DNA from: Aliiruegeria lutimaris
Lineage (GTDB): Bacteria > Pseudomonadota > Alphaproteobacteria > Rhodobacterales > Rhodobacteraceae
Length of the DNA stretch: 64,000 bases
Assembly (NCBI RefSeq): GCF_900099935.1
Contig: NZ_FNEK01000012.1
Coordinates: 1-64,000, forward strand
Direction: 5' to 3'
Positions 34,338 to 43,051 of the stretch are shown here, in pieces. The first letter of the stretch is position 1. Every line of letters begins with the position of its first letter. Under the pieces are notes generated by a model. The model saw nothing but the letters and a program-made list of their open reading frames with translations, was not told the DNA's origin and searched no databases. Position numbers and translations under genes: made by a program.

Positions 34338-35288
34338 TCAGCTTACCGGGCCATTTGCCGCGGAACGGCCCCGGGTCCACGGTTCGGCCCCGGGAGTGTC
34401 GACATAGATGCGGTAGATCGAGGTCGTGGCGGTGATGAACATACGATGGCCGTCCGCGCCCCCGAAGCAGATATTGGCGACCGTTTCCGGCACAAGGATC
34501 TTGCCCAGCAACGTCCCGTCGGGCGCGAAGCAATGCACGCCGTCCTTGGCCGATGACCACAGGTTTCCGGTCATATCGCAGCGCATCCCGTCGGGCAGGC
34601 CCTTGTCGATTGTGGCGAAGACGCCCTCATCCGTGAGTTTCCCGCCATCGACGCCGAATACCCGGATCTCGGAAGGCACATCCGACTGGTGGCTGGAGCC
34701 GCTCTCGGCGATGTAGAGCTTGCTCTCATCCGGCGAGAAACAGAGACCGTTCGGCTGTATGAAATCGGTGACGACGGCGGTCAACTCACCCTCGGGCGAG
34801 ATGCGGTAGACGTTCTGGCTCGGCTGTTCCTGCGCGCGGCGGTAACCTTCGAAATTGCCAATGATGCCGTAGGTCGGATCGGTGAACCAGATCGCGCCAT
34901 CGGAGCTGACAACCACATCGTTGGGCGAGTTGAGCGGTTTGCCCTGGTAGCTGTCGGCCAGCACCGTCAGCGTACCATCATACTCTGTCCGCACGACATC
35001 CCGGTACCCATGGCGACAGCCGATCAACCGTCCCTGGCGATCGCGCGTATTGCCGTTGTTGAACTCGGTATTGGCGCGGAACTGCGTCAATTCACGGGTC
35101 GTCTCGTTCCAGCACATGATGCGGCGGTTCGGGATATCGGAAAAGAGCAGGCTGTTCCATTCCCCGAACCAGACCGGACCCTCGGCCCAGATGAATCCGC
35201 CTGCCAGAAGTTCGAGATGGGACATCGGGTGCACCAGCTCGCGAAAGCGGTCGTCGTGGACTTCGAGATGCGGGGGGTAGACCTTCAC
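34338..35288 (-). CDS. SMP-30/gluconolactonase-family lactonase
   Basis: 316 residues from GTG 35288, whose GTGA overlaps the stop of the upstream permease gene. The six-bladed propeller is seen in the metal-binding blocks FIWAEGPVWFGE (Glu), LNSPNDVVVSSDGAIWFTDPTYG (Asn), and PDESKLYIAESG (Asp). It should hydrolyse an aldonolactone to the aldonic acid after dehydrogenation of a sugar. Translational coupling to the CUT2 transporter operon implies that the transporter's sugar, or its lactone, is the substrate. Confidence 0.9.
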   Translation of the reverse strand: MKVYPPHLEVHDDRFRELVHPMSHLELLAGGFIWAEGPVWFGEWNSLLFSDIPNRRIMCWNETTRELTQFRANTEFNNGNTRDRQGRLIGCRHGYRDVVRTEYDGTLTVLADSYQGKPLNSPNDVVVSSDGAIWFTDPTYGIIGNFEGYRRAQEQPSQNVYRISPEGELTAVVTDFIQPNGLCFSPDESKLYIAESGSSHQSDVPSEIRVFGVDGGKLTDEGVFATIDKGLPDGMRCDMTGNLWSSAKDGVHCFAPDGTLLGKILVPETVANICFGGADGHRMFITATTSIYRIYVDTPGAEPWTRGRSAANGPVS

Positions 35289-36262
35289 TGCTTGGACCTC
35301 CTGGTGCTGGCGGCAATCACGATGGCGATGATGATGGATCCGGTCAGAACCAAGCGCACGCCGGCCCCGGTGCCGTAACTGTTGAGCATCGAGACCACAA
35401 GGAACATGAAGAGAGCCGCACCCCAGACGCCGGGAACGTTGGAATCGCCACCTGCGACGGAACAGCCCCCGATCACGACGACGGCGATGGACATCAGCAA
35501 ATACTCGGCACCCATGTTGAGCGCGGCGCCGCCGGAGAAGCTGGCCAGCAGGAAGCCCGCGAGCGAGGCAAACAAGGCGACGGTGATATAGGTCGCCGCC
35601 CGGACAGCCTCGACCGGCACGCCAGCCAGTCGGGCAGCGCGGAGGTTCTGGCCCGTTGCGAGCAGCCAGCGCCCCCATGTCATCCGTTCCAGAAGGATCC
35701 AGAGGAGAATGGCGAGCCCAAGGGCGATCCACGCGACATTCGGGATGTGGAGAAAGCGTCCGGTCGAGAAATCGGCCAACCCCTCGGGCGGCTTGATCCG
35801 CAACCCGCGGTTCGACCAGATGGCGATGGACTGGTAGATCAGCGAGGCGGCCAGCGTGGCGATGATCGGCGGCAGCCGCAACAGGAAGATCAGCGCGTAA
35901 TTGGCCATGCCGACGCCGAGACCGGTGGCGAGAGCGATCGCGAGCCCATAGAACGCGGTGCCTGGTTCCGTCCCCATTGCGCGCAGGGCGAGGGTTGCGG
36001 CCAGGGTCATCGTTGCCGGTACCGACAGGTCGATGTTTCCGGGGCCGAGGGTGATAACGAGCATCTGCCCAAGCCCGACAATGGCCGCGAAGGCGCCGAA
36101 GCTGAGGGCGGCATAGGCGAGCTCGCCCGCGCCACGACCCGAGGTCAGCCAGAGTGTTGCCGAGAAGGCGAGGGCTGCGGCCGTCCAGGACCAGATCCAG
36201 GGCCGGGAGGAGAGGGCCGCGAGCGAAGAGCCGCTTTTGCGGGATGCAGATTGCGCGCTCAT
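35285..36262 (-). CDS. CUT2-type sugar ABC transporter permease (second)
   Basis: 325 residues, start overlapping the preceding permease gene by 4 bases. About 9-10 helices, with VITLGPGNIDLSVPATM and VVIGGCSVAGGDSNVPGVWGA, the latter a conserved RbsC-type loop (GGxSxxGG). It pairs with the permease at 36259-37188 to make the transmembrane channel for the sugar delivered by the periplasmic protein. Confidence 0.88.
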   Translation of the reverse strand: MSAQSASRKSGSSLAALSSRPWIWSWTAAALAFSATLWLTSGRGAGELAYAALSFGAFAAIVGLGQMLVITLGPGNIDLSVPATMTLAATLALRAMGTEPGTAFYGLAIALATGLGVGMANYALIFLLRLPPIIATLAASLIYQSIAIWSNRGLRIKPPEGLADFSTGRFLHIPNVAWIALGLAILLWILLERMTWGRWLLATGQNLRAARLAGVPVEAVRAATYITVALFASLAGFLLASFSGGAALNMGAEYLLMSIAVVVIGGCSVAGGDSNVPGVWGAALFMFLVVSMLNSYGTGAGVRLVLTGSIIIAIVIAASTRRSKQ

Positions 36263-37188
36263 GTGGCGGCTCCTTTCCGGCTGAAGATCAGCCGCGCGGT
36301 CAGCACGAGGATCAGGATGGCGCCCTGCGAACCGATCTGCCAGTCCGGCGAGAGCCGCAGGAAGCTGAGGAAGGAGGCGGCGAGCGTCAGTGTCAGGGCT
36401 CCGATCACGGCACCCGTGGGCGAGACCTTGCCGCCGGTGAACTCACCACCACCGAGGATGACGCCGGCAATGGAGAGCAGCGTGTAGCGCAGCGCGATAT
36501 TGGCGTCCGCTGCGGTGGTCAGCCCCACCAGCGCCATGCCGGCCAGAACGCCGAACAGCCCCGCCAGCCCATAGGCCCAGGCCTTGAGCCGGGTGACGGA
36601 GAGGCCTGCGCGGGTCAGCGCGCGGGAATTGCCACCGACGCCGCGCAGCACGGTACCAAAGCCCGAACGGATGATCAGCAGGTGGGTGACAATGGCGATC
36701 AGGATCGAGGCAACGACGGCCATTGGCATGAAGGGTGGTTTCACCGTCATGAGTGTCCGCAGCCAGCCGGGCGAGGCGCCGCCGGGCGAGGGCAGAATGA
36801 AGAGCGCCAGACCGCCCCAGACGAAGGACATGCCCAGCGTGACCACGATGGCCGGAAGCTCCAGCGCGTCGATCACCGCGCCCATCGCCGCGTAAGTCAC
36901 GATCAGCGCTACCAGCATCAGGATGCCGATCATCGGGCTGTCATTGAGATAGGTCGCGGTGATGCAGGCCACGAGGCTGACAAAGGCGCCGACCGAAAGG
37001 TCGATATCGTTGACCATGATGATCATCATCTGCGCGATGGTCGCCAGCGCGATCGGCACGGCGAGGTTGAACAGCAGGTTGAGCCCGAAATAGCTCATCG
37101 CCCGCGGCTGCATGTAGAAGGTCGCCGCGAGCAGCACGGCGAGCGAGATCACCGGAAGCAAGATGCGGTGTCTGGAAAAGAAGCTCAT
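36259..37188 (-). CDS. CUT2-type sugar ABC transporter permease (first)
   Basis: 309 residues from ATG 37188, which overlaps the ATPase stop by 4 bases. RbsC-like: IIMVNDIDLSVGAFVSL (the conserved GxIDLSVG region) and GVILGGGEFTGGKVSPTGAVIG. About ten helices in the inner membrane. The order ATPase, permease, permease, lactonase is fully overlapped, so the four proteins are made together. Confidence 0.9.
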   Translation of the reverse strand: MSFFSRHRILLPVISLAVLLAATFYMQPRAMSYFGLNLLFNLAVPIALATIAQMMIIMVNDIDLSVGAFVSLVACITATYLNDSPMIGILMLVALIVTYAAMGAVIDALELPAIVVTLGMSFVWGGLALFILPSPGGASPGWLRTLMTVKPPFMPMAVVASILIAIVTHLLIIRSGFGTVLRGVGGNSRALTRAGLSVTRLKAWAYGLAGLFGVLAGMALVGLTTAADANIALRYTLLSIAGVILGGGEFTGGKVSPTGAVIGALTLTLAASFLSFLRLSPDWQIGSQGAILILVLTARLIFSRKGAAT

Positions 37189-38612
37189 GACGCCTCCTGC
37201 ATGTGGAAGGACGCTTCGAGAATGCGTTCCTCGGTGATGTTCGGTGGGGTCAGTTCGGCGCTGATCTCGCCATTGCGGAAGACGAAGACGCGGTCGCACT
37301 GGCAGACCTCTTCGGTCTCGGTCGAGTACCACAGGAAGGTGCGGCCCTTCGAGGCCTCCTCCCGCAGCATGGCATAGACATCCTGCTTGGTGCCGACATC
37401 GACGCCGCGCATCGGGTCATCCATGATCACCACCGGCGCGGTGGAGGCCAGTGCGCGGGCGAAGAGCACCTTCTGCTGGTTGCCGCCCGACAGGGACAGA
37501 ACCGGGTTTTCGACATCGTCGGTGCGAATGCCGATCCGTCGCTTCCATTCCTCGGACTTCGCGCGTTCGGCCTTGCGGTCGATCCACCCCCAGGCATCGA
37601 CCTGGCGCAGGAGGGAGATCGACATGTTGAAGAGGATCGACCAGAGCGGCAGGACTCCGTCGCGTGGCCGGTCGCCGGCAACGAAGACGCATTTCGGGCG
37701 ATGCCCGGCGCGCCAGTTGGAACTGCTGGAGAGGTAGAGCTTTGCCAGCGCTGCGGCCTGGCCATGGCCGGCCAGGCCCGACAGGCCGACGATCTCGCCC
37801 TTGCGTGCGGTCAGACCCTGCTCGGTCTGGATGACGATCTCGCCGGTGTGGCGTTGCGCGGACGCGGCGGCTTCCGTGCCTTCGGCGGCGACGTGGCCCA
37901 TCGCTTCGACAAGGCCCCGCCGAGTGAACTCGGCCGTGGGACGTTCGGCAACGATGCCGCCATCCTTGAGAACGATAATGCGCGATGCGACCTCGAAGAC
38001 CTCACCCAGCATGTGTGAGATGAAGATTACCGCGCCGCCGTCGGCACAGAATTTCTTGATATGGGTCAGGAGTTGCTCCGCGATCCCGGCATCGAGCGAA
38101 GAGGTCGGCTCGTCGAGGATCACCAGGCGCGCCTTCGTGCCGCGCGGGGCGAAGCCGATGGCGATTTCCACCATCTGCCGCTCGGCGATGGGCAGCGAGT
38201 CGATCTCGGCATTAGGGTCTATTCCATGGCCGGGAAAGATCTGGTCGAGGCTCTTGGTGATAATGTCGCCAGCGGTGCGGCGCCAACTCGCCCCTTTCAT
38301 ATCGCGCAGCGAAACCCGGAGGTTCTCGGCCACGGTCAGGTTGGGGCAGAGCGACAATTCCTGGAATACGGAGCGGACACCCGCGTCGGCGGCCTCCGTC
38401 GCCCCCGGAAAAGCGATCTCGCCGGAACTTGGGGCGAGCCCGCCATTGATGAGATAGACCAGCGTGGATTTTCCGGCCCCGTTATGCCCGACAAGGCCCA
38501 GGCAATCCCCAGGCCGGACGGACAAGCTTACCCCGTCGAGTGCGCGGACCGGGCCAAAATGCTTGGCGGCGTCGGTCAGCGATACGATTGGGGCGCTTTC
38601 TTGCTCGCTCAT
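37185..38612 (-). CDS. CUT2-type sugar ABC transporter ATP-binding protein (RbsA-like, two domains)
   Basis: 475 residues from ATG 38612. The first ABC domain has Walker A GHNGAGKST and Walker B LVILDEP, but a degenerate signature (LPIAERQ). The second has a degenerate Walker A (GLAGHGQ), an intact LSGGNQQ signature and VVIMDDP. This complementary pattern is normal for RbsA/MglA-type ATPases. It drives sugar uptake from the cytoplasmic face. It follows the binding-protein gene after a 67-base gap with a hairpin. Confidence 0.92.
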   Translation of the reverse strand: MSEQESAPIVSLTDAAKHFGPVRALDGVSLSVRPGDCLGLVGHNGAGKSTLVYLINGGLAPSSGEIAFPGATEAADAGVRSVFQELSLCPNLTVAENLRVSLRDMKGASWRRTAGDIITKSLDQIFPGHGIDPNAEIDSLPIAERQMVEIAIGFAPRGTKARLVILDEPTSSLDAGIAEQLLTHIKKFCADGGAVIFISHMLGEVFEVASRIIVLKDGGIVAERPTAEFTRRGLVEAMGHVAAEGTEAAASAQRHTGEIVIQTEQGLTARKGEIVGLSGLAGHGQAAALAKLYLSSSSNWRAGHRPKCVFVAGDRPRDGVLPLWSILFNMSISLLRQVDAWGWIDRKAERAKSEEWKRRIGIRTDDVENPVLSLSGGNQQKVLFARALASTAPVVIMDDPMRGVDVGTKQDVYAMLREEASKGRTFLWYSTETEEVCQCDRVFVFRNGEISAELTPPNITEERILEASFHMQEAS

Positions 38613-38639
38613 GCGCGCCTCGTATTCCAGAAAAGGGGC

Positions 38640-38661
38640 GCAGGCCGGTTTCCCGGCCCGC
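38640..38661 (-). promoter_or_regulatory. Hairpin between binding-protein and ATPase genes
   Basis: GGCCGG and CCGGCC pair around a 4-base loop with further outer pairs. It lies 20 bases after the binding-protein stop on the minus strand. There is no T-run, so mRNA stabilisation or attenuation is more likely than full termination. Confidence 0.5.
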
Positions 38662-38679
38662 ACTAGGGAGGATCCTGGG

Positions 38680-39687
38680 TCATTTCGACGAAGCGATGAC
38701 TTCTTTGGCGTCTTCCATGCCGTAGCTCACGTTGGCGACGGAGCCGGCCGGTGTCGTGGCAAGCGCTTCCGCCAGCGTATCCTGGGTGACGGTCAGGAAC
38801 GGTACGGTCAGGTCCTTCGGTACCTCTTCGCCGCTCAGGATCTGCTGGGCGACCCAAAAGGCGAGCGAGGCAACGCCGGGCGCGATGGAGAGAGACATCG
38901 TCTCGTAACCAGACTCGGCATGTGCATCGGACCACCATTGCATCTCGTCCTGACGGTTGCCGAGCACGATCAGCGGCATGTCACGGCCGGCGGCCTTGAA
39001 GGCCTGCGCGGCGCCATAGCCGTCGCCACCCTGGGTGACAACACCGACTATTTCCGGCAACGAGGGCAGGATGCCTGCAACGGCCTTCTGCGCCACGTCC
39101 TGCGCCCAGTCGCCATGCACGGAGCCGACGATCTTGAACTGGTCATGCTTGGCCACGCCGTCATGGATACCCGCGCTGATCTCGTCATCGACGAAAACGC
39201 CAGCAAGGCCGCGGATCTCAAGCAGGTTGCCGCCATCGGGGATACGCGTGGCGAGGTAGTCCACCTGCTCGCGACCCATCTGCTGGAAGTCCACCGCGAT
39301 CCGCCAGGCACAGGGCTCGGTCACGACGCCGTCGAAGCTGACCACGGTGATACCCGCGTCACAGGCTTCCTTGACCGCACCGTTCAGCGCCGTCGGCGAG
39401 GCCGAGTTCATGACGATCGCGTCATAGCCCTGCAGGATCATGTTCTGAATCTGCGCAGCCTGCTCGGTCGCCTGGTTCTCGGACGTGGTATAGGCGTCGG
39501 CCGCGGCTACGACACCGTCTGCCACCGCCTTGGTGGCGACTTCTTCCCAGCTTTGCAGCATCGCCTGACGCCAGGAATTGCCGGCATAGTTGTTCGACAA
39601 TGCGATGCGCTTGCCGGAGGTGTCCTCCGCTTGTGCGGCACCTGCTACCAGGGCGATCGCAGCCACCCCAAGAAGAAACTTGGTCAT
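38680..39687 (-). CDS. Periplasmic sugar-binding protein, ribose/galactose type
   Basis: 335 residues from ATG 39687, with GGGAGGAAA upstream. A signal peptide (MTKF, hydrophobic core, AAQA cleavage near residue 20) exports it. The mature part is a periplasmic-binding-protein-like fold: IALSNNYAGNSWRQAM at the start, YDAIVMNSASPTALNG, and VTQGGDGYGAAQAFKAAG, as in RbsB-family proteins. It captures a sugar and feeds the CUT2 transporter encoded downstream. Two tandem palindromes precede it. Confidence 0.9.
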   Translation of the reverse strand: MTKFLLGVAAIALVAGAAQAEDTSGKRIALSNNYAGNSWRQAMLQSWEEVATKAVADGVVAAADAYTTSENQATEQAAQIQNMILQGYDAIVMNSASPTALNGAVKEACDAGITVVSFDGVVTEPCAWRIAVDFQQMGREQVDYLATRIPDGGNLLEIRGLAGVFVDDEISAGIHDGVAKHDQFKIVGSVHGDWAQDVAQKAVAGILPSLPEIVGVVTQGGDGYGAAQAFKAAGRDMPLIVLGNRQDEMQWWSDAHAESGYETMSLSIAPGVASLAFWVAQQILSGEEVPKDLTVPFLTVTQDTLAEALATTPAGSVANVSYGMEDAKEVIASSK

Positions 39688-39702
39688 CGTGATTTCCTCC
39701 CT

Positions 39703-39749
39703 GCACGCGTTTGGGCGTGCGTCTGTTCCTCGGCACGCCGATTGCGTGC
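39703..39749. promoter_or_regulatory. Tandem GCACGC-GCGTGC palindromes before the sugar-binding protein gene
   Basis: GCACGC-N6-GCGTGC at 39703-39720 and GCACGC-N5-GCGTGC at 39733-39749 are spaced 30 bases apart (about three helical turns). They lie just upstream of the ribosome site of the binding-protein gene, within the 285-base gap to the divergent two-component genes. Binding sites for the NarL-type regulator are the simplest reading; RNA hairpins are an alternative. Confidence 0.55.
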
Positions 39750-39972
39750 ACAATTTGAACTCCGGCGCTCCTCAACGCCGCGCCTGCCGAAAAAAAAGCC
39801 GGTCAGGTGGCAATGATCGTAGATGCGCCGAGCCGGCTGTAAAGGAACCGCCCCGCATAAAATTTGCGGGTTCCCGCAACATGACTGCGGGCAGAGGTGT
39901 TTTCTTTCCCATTTTTGTCGTGCACTCTTTCGGGTACACGCAAGTTTGGCCGGCTGAACCCGGGAGGAGCTG

Positions 39973-41151
39973 ATGGCCACCATGCACAAGCAGCAGATTG
40001 CGGATGACGTGTTCCTGCGTATCGCGGCGCATCTGGCTGAAGGGACGGACATTACCTCCGCCCTCGAGGCCGTTGCCGACGAGATCGCGGAAGTTATCCC
40101 CTTCACCCATACCGACATCTGTCTGCATGATCGTCCGGGCTGGGTGGCCAGCTACGAGGTTGGAATCCGCACCCGCTGGTCGCGCGAGCACACAAGGCTG
40201 AATTTCTCGCCGGTTCGGGATCTGCTGTTGAATGATTGCGAATACATGCTGACGGACGACGCGACGCGGGACCCGCGCTATACCTTTGCCGGGGCAACCT
40301 CGGCGCCGATCTTCAATCACAAGCTGCGCAGCCGGGTGAACGTGCCGCTGAAGGTGATGGGGCGCCATATCGGGACGCTGAACATCTCTCATTCCACTCC
40401 CGGTCTCTACGATATCGAAACGGTCGCCCTTGCCCAGCATGTGGCCGATATCCTCGCGCCCTCCTTCCATGCCATGCATAGCGCCCAGAGGGCGAAGCAA
40501 GCGGCCCGCGCCGGCGAAGCGGCGCAGGCGCGCGAAGAGGGCTTGCGGCGCGGGGCGCTGGAACTGACGCAGGCGCTGGAGCAGGAGCGGCAACGGATCG
40601 GCATGGATCTGCATGACCAGACCCTGGCCGATCTGACGCGCCTTTTGCGCGAGGTAACGGGCGAGGAGCCGTTGCATCGCGAGGCGCTTGCTGCCTGGAT
40701 CGGCGAGACGATTGGCGACCTGCGCCGGATCATCGACACAGCCGTGCCGACCCTGCTCGAACTGTTCGGATTCACACACGCGGTGCATGTCCACCTTGAG
40801 CGCGCGGTGGGTGGAGCGGCGGTGGAAATCGTTGTCGAGGACAGCACGGATGGTGCGCCGGACCGGCTCGACCCGACGGTTCGGATCTCGCTTTTCCGCA
40901 TTGCCCAGGAGGCGATCAACAACGCGGCGGCGCATTCCGGGGCAGGGCACATCACCGTTCGTATCGACCGTGATGCGCCCGGGCTGCTGACGGTGACGAT
41001 CCGCGACGATGGCTGCGGTATCCCGGCCGATCCGGAGCGCCAGTCGGGAATTGCTCATATCCGGACACGGGCGCGGCTGATCGCGGCTGATCTGGATATT
41101 TCGGGCCAAGCGGGAACCACGGTGCGGGTTTCCCTGGAGGAAAAACAATGA
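39973..41151 (+). CDS. Cytoplasmic GAF-domain histidine kinase (NarX/DegS type)
   Basis: 392 residues without membrane helices. A GAF domain fills about residues 10-165; a coiled-coil linker follows; the HisKA_3 box ERQRIGMDLHDQTLADL holds phospho-acceptor His214; the ATPase domain has EAINNAAAHSGAGH (N box) and VTIRDDGCGIPAD (G1). Lacking a periplasmic sensor, it should respond to an intracellular ligand. It overlaps the response regulator gene by 4 bases and is divergent from the CUT2 transporter operon, which it probably controls. CGGGAGGAGC precedes the start. Confidence 0.9.
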   Translation: MATMHKQQIADDVFLRIAAHLAEGTDITSALEAVADEIAEVIPFTHTDICLHDRPGWVASYEVGIRTRWSREHTRLNFSPVRDLLLNDCEYMLTDDATRDPRYTFAGATSAPIFNHKLRSRVNVPLKVMGRHIGTLNISHSTPGLYDIETVALAQHVADILAPSFHAMHSAQRAKQAARAGEAAQAREEGLRRGALELTQALEQERQRIGMDLHDQTLADLTRLLREVTGEEPLHREALAAWIGETIGDLRRIIDTAVPTLLELFGFTHAVHVHLERAVGGAAVEIVVEDSTDGAPDRLDPTVRISLFRIAQEAINNAAAHSGAGHITVRIDRDAPGLLTVTIRDDGCGIPADPERQSGIAHIRTRARLIAADLDISGQAGTTVRVSLEEKQ

Positions 41152-41864
41152 AGGTCCTGATCGTCGAAGACGACCAGTTTCACGCGTCCTATCTCGAGGA
41201 TGCGCTGGTCGAGGCGCTTCCGGAAGTCACCCAGATATTTCACGCGCTGAACGGCGAGGAGGGTGAAAAGCAGGCCCGCTCGGCACGGATCGAGGCGGTT
41301 GTGATGGACCTGCAGATGGAGCACCGCAACGGGATCGAGGCCGCGCGCACGATCTGGTCGGAGCGTCCGCACACACGGATCCTGTTCTGGTCGAACTACG
41401 CGGACGAGGCTTACCTGCGAGGTATTTCGACAACGGTGCCCGAGGACAGCGCCTATGGCTACGTTCTCAAGACGGCGTCGCGCGACCGGTTGAAGCTGGC
41501 GCTGCGAGCGGTTCTGGTCGAAGGCCAGATCATGGTGGACCGCGAGATCCACCGTCTGCAACGACGCGCGAGTTCGCCGCGCAACGTGCTTCAGGACAGC
41601 GAATACGAGATCCTGCTGGATCTCGCCATCGGATTGCAGGACAAGTTGATCGCCGAACGGCGGGGCATGTCGCTGCGTACGGTTCAAAACCGGCTCTTGT
41701 CTCTTTACGACAAGCTTGGGGTCGATACCGTCACGGACGAAGGCTTGCCGTTGAACAAGCGTGTGCGGGCGCTGAATCGGGCACTTATGACGCGGACGAT
41801 CAATATCGACTCACTGGAGACCGCGCAGCGGGAGTTCGAGCGCTGGCTGGCACGGCGGGGCTGA
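41148..41864 (+). CDS. NarL/LuxR-type response regulator
   Basis: 238 residues. The receiver domain has the acidic pair in LIVEDDQ, phospho-acceptor Asp54 in VVMDLQM, and Lys in YVLKTAS. The C-terminal helix-turn-helix region reads LLDLAIGLQDKLIAERRGMS then LRTVQNRLLSLYDKLGV, a LuxR-like DNA-binding domain though with a non-standard spacing. It is the output of the overlapping GAF kinase. The palindromes at 39703-39749 are the likely target. The 40-residue C-terminal tail is unusual. Confidence 0.9.
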   Translation: MKVLIVEDDQFHASYLEDALVEALPEVTQIFHALNGEEGEKQARSARIEAVVMDLQMEHRNGIEAARTIWSERPHTRILFWSNYADEAYLRGISTTVPEDSAYGYVLKTASRDRLKLALRAVLVEGQIMVDREIHRLQRRASSPRNVLQDSEYEILLDLAIGLQDKLIAERRGMSLRTVQNRLLSLYDKLGVDTVTDEGLPLNKRVRALNRALMTRTINIDSLETAQREFERWLARRG

Positions 41865-42135
41865 GGCGCCCGGACAGGACAGTTCCAATCCAATCGCGAA
41901 GATTGGGGGCGCTGCCCCCAAGCCCCCGGGATATTTGGCGTCAGAAGAAGACTGCAACTTTGTATCGGCGTTCTCAGACCACGGGCTTCGCTCGTTTCCG
42001 GGATGCCCGTGGCACCGCGTCGGAGGCATGATCCAAAGGATCGTCTCCGCACCCATGCGACAGCACTGCCGTGAAACAGACCGGCAAGGTGCCTGCCGAT
42101 CTGCAACCCTTCAGGCAAGGCTCATTTCTCGGCGG
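41865..42135. repeat. Palindromic intergenic repeat, copy C, with second module
   Basis: TGGGGGCGCTGCCCCCA is followed by AGCCCCCGGGATATTTGG at 41904-41940, a shorter version of copies A and B. The module GGAGGCATGATCCAAAGG plus ATCGTCTCC at 42022-42048 matches the one at 33144-33170. A further hairpin, CACGGGC...GCCCGTG, lies between them. No gene is seen in this gap. Confidence 0.65.
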
Positions 42136-42942
42136 TTATTCCGCGGTACGGAAGAAGCGTGCCATCTCGATGAACTGGTAGTCGAGCATGCTACCGCCCT
42201 GAAGCGTCCTGTGGCCGCGGGCCTCGGCTTCCTTCAACAGGCGCGTGACCGGCGGGACCTGGACCACCTCGGCAACGACCGTGTCGCCTTCGAGCAGGTT
42301 CGGGTCGATCGGCATCGGGTCTTCTTCATGCATGCCGAGCGGCGTGGCGTTGACAACCACGTCGTAGCCAGCCGGGTTGGGGCCTGCGCCTTCCACTGAA
42401 ATCGGCAGATCCGGCACTGCGCCGCGCAACCGTTCGGCGAGGGCTTCGGCGCGGGCGGTATCGAGGTCGCTGATGGTCAGGCGGCTGATCCCGGATTGTG
42501 CGAGTGTTGCGGCAATGGCAGAGCCCGCGCCGCCGGTGCCAACGACCAGGAAGGACTTGCCCTTGGGCGAGAAGATCTGGTCGGCGAGGCCGTTGACGAA
42601 GCCCATGCCGTCGAGGTTGTTTCCGGTCCAGGTTCCGTCGTCTTCCGGCCGGATGATGTTGGTCGCGCCCGCGAGCTTGGCCGTCGGAAGCACCTCGTCG
42701 ACGAGGTCCATGAAGGTGACCTTGTGCGGGATGGTGATGACCATGCCGCCGAAATTGGAAAGCGCCTTGAAACCTTCCATCGCCTTGGCGGCGTTTTCGG
42801 GTTTCACATGGACGGGAATGAAGACCGCATCCATGCCTTCCTTTTCGAAGTACTCGTTGAACAGGAATTGGACGCGCACGTGGTCGATCGGGTGGGCCAC
42901 GACACCGAAGACCTTCGTTGTGCCGCTGATGACGGGTTTCAT
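42136..42942 (-). CDS. Shikimate dehydrogenase-like oxidoreductase (catabolic AroE paralogue)
   Basis: 268 residues from ATG 42942 (AGGA 8 bases upstream; ATG 42948 is possible). The AroE fold is clear: VITIPHK with the catalytic Lys, TNIIRPEDD, VVGTGGAGSAIAATLA for NAD(P), and VVVNATPLGM. The conserved Asn-Thr-Asp of biosynthetic AroE reads NLDGMGF here, as in AroE-like paralogues. It is last in an operon with transketolase, Hyi-like and GarR-like genes, so a catabolic polyol or hydroxyacid substrate is more likely than shikimate synthesis. Confidence 0.82.
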   Translation of the reverse strand: MKPVISGTTKVFGVVAHPIDHVRVQFLFNEYFEKEGMDAVFIPVHVKPENAAKAMEGFKALSNFGGMVITIPHKVTFMDLVDEVLPTAKLAGATNIIRPEDDGTWTGNNLDGMGFVNGLADQIFSPKGKSFLVVGTGGAGSAIAATLAQSGISRLTISDLDTARAEALAERLRGAVPDLPISVEGAGPNPAGYDVVVNATPLGMHEEDPMPIDPNLLEGDTVVAEVVQVPPVTRLLKEAEARGHRTLQGGSMLDYQFIEMARFFRTAE

Positions 42943-43051
42943 TGCCATTGTCCTAGTTGATGTCTGATTGGGGTGGGGTGGCGTTCGCCGGCGCGTCCCG
43001 CCTTTTCGGGGGAGTCCAGGCCGGTTGCGAGATCCGGCGAACGCATTCCGC

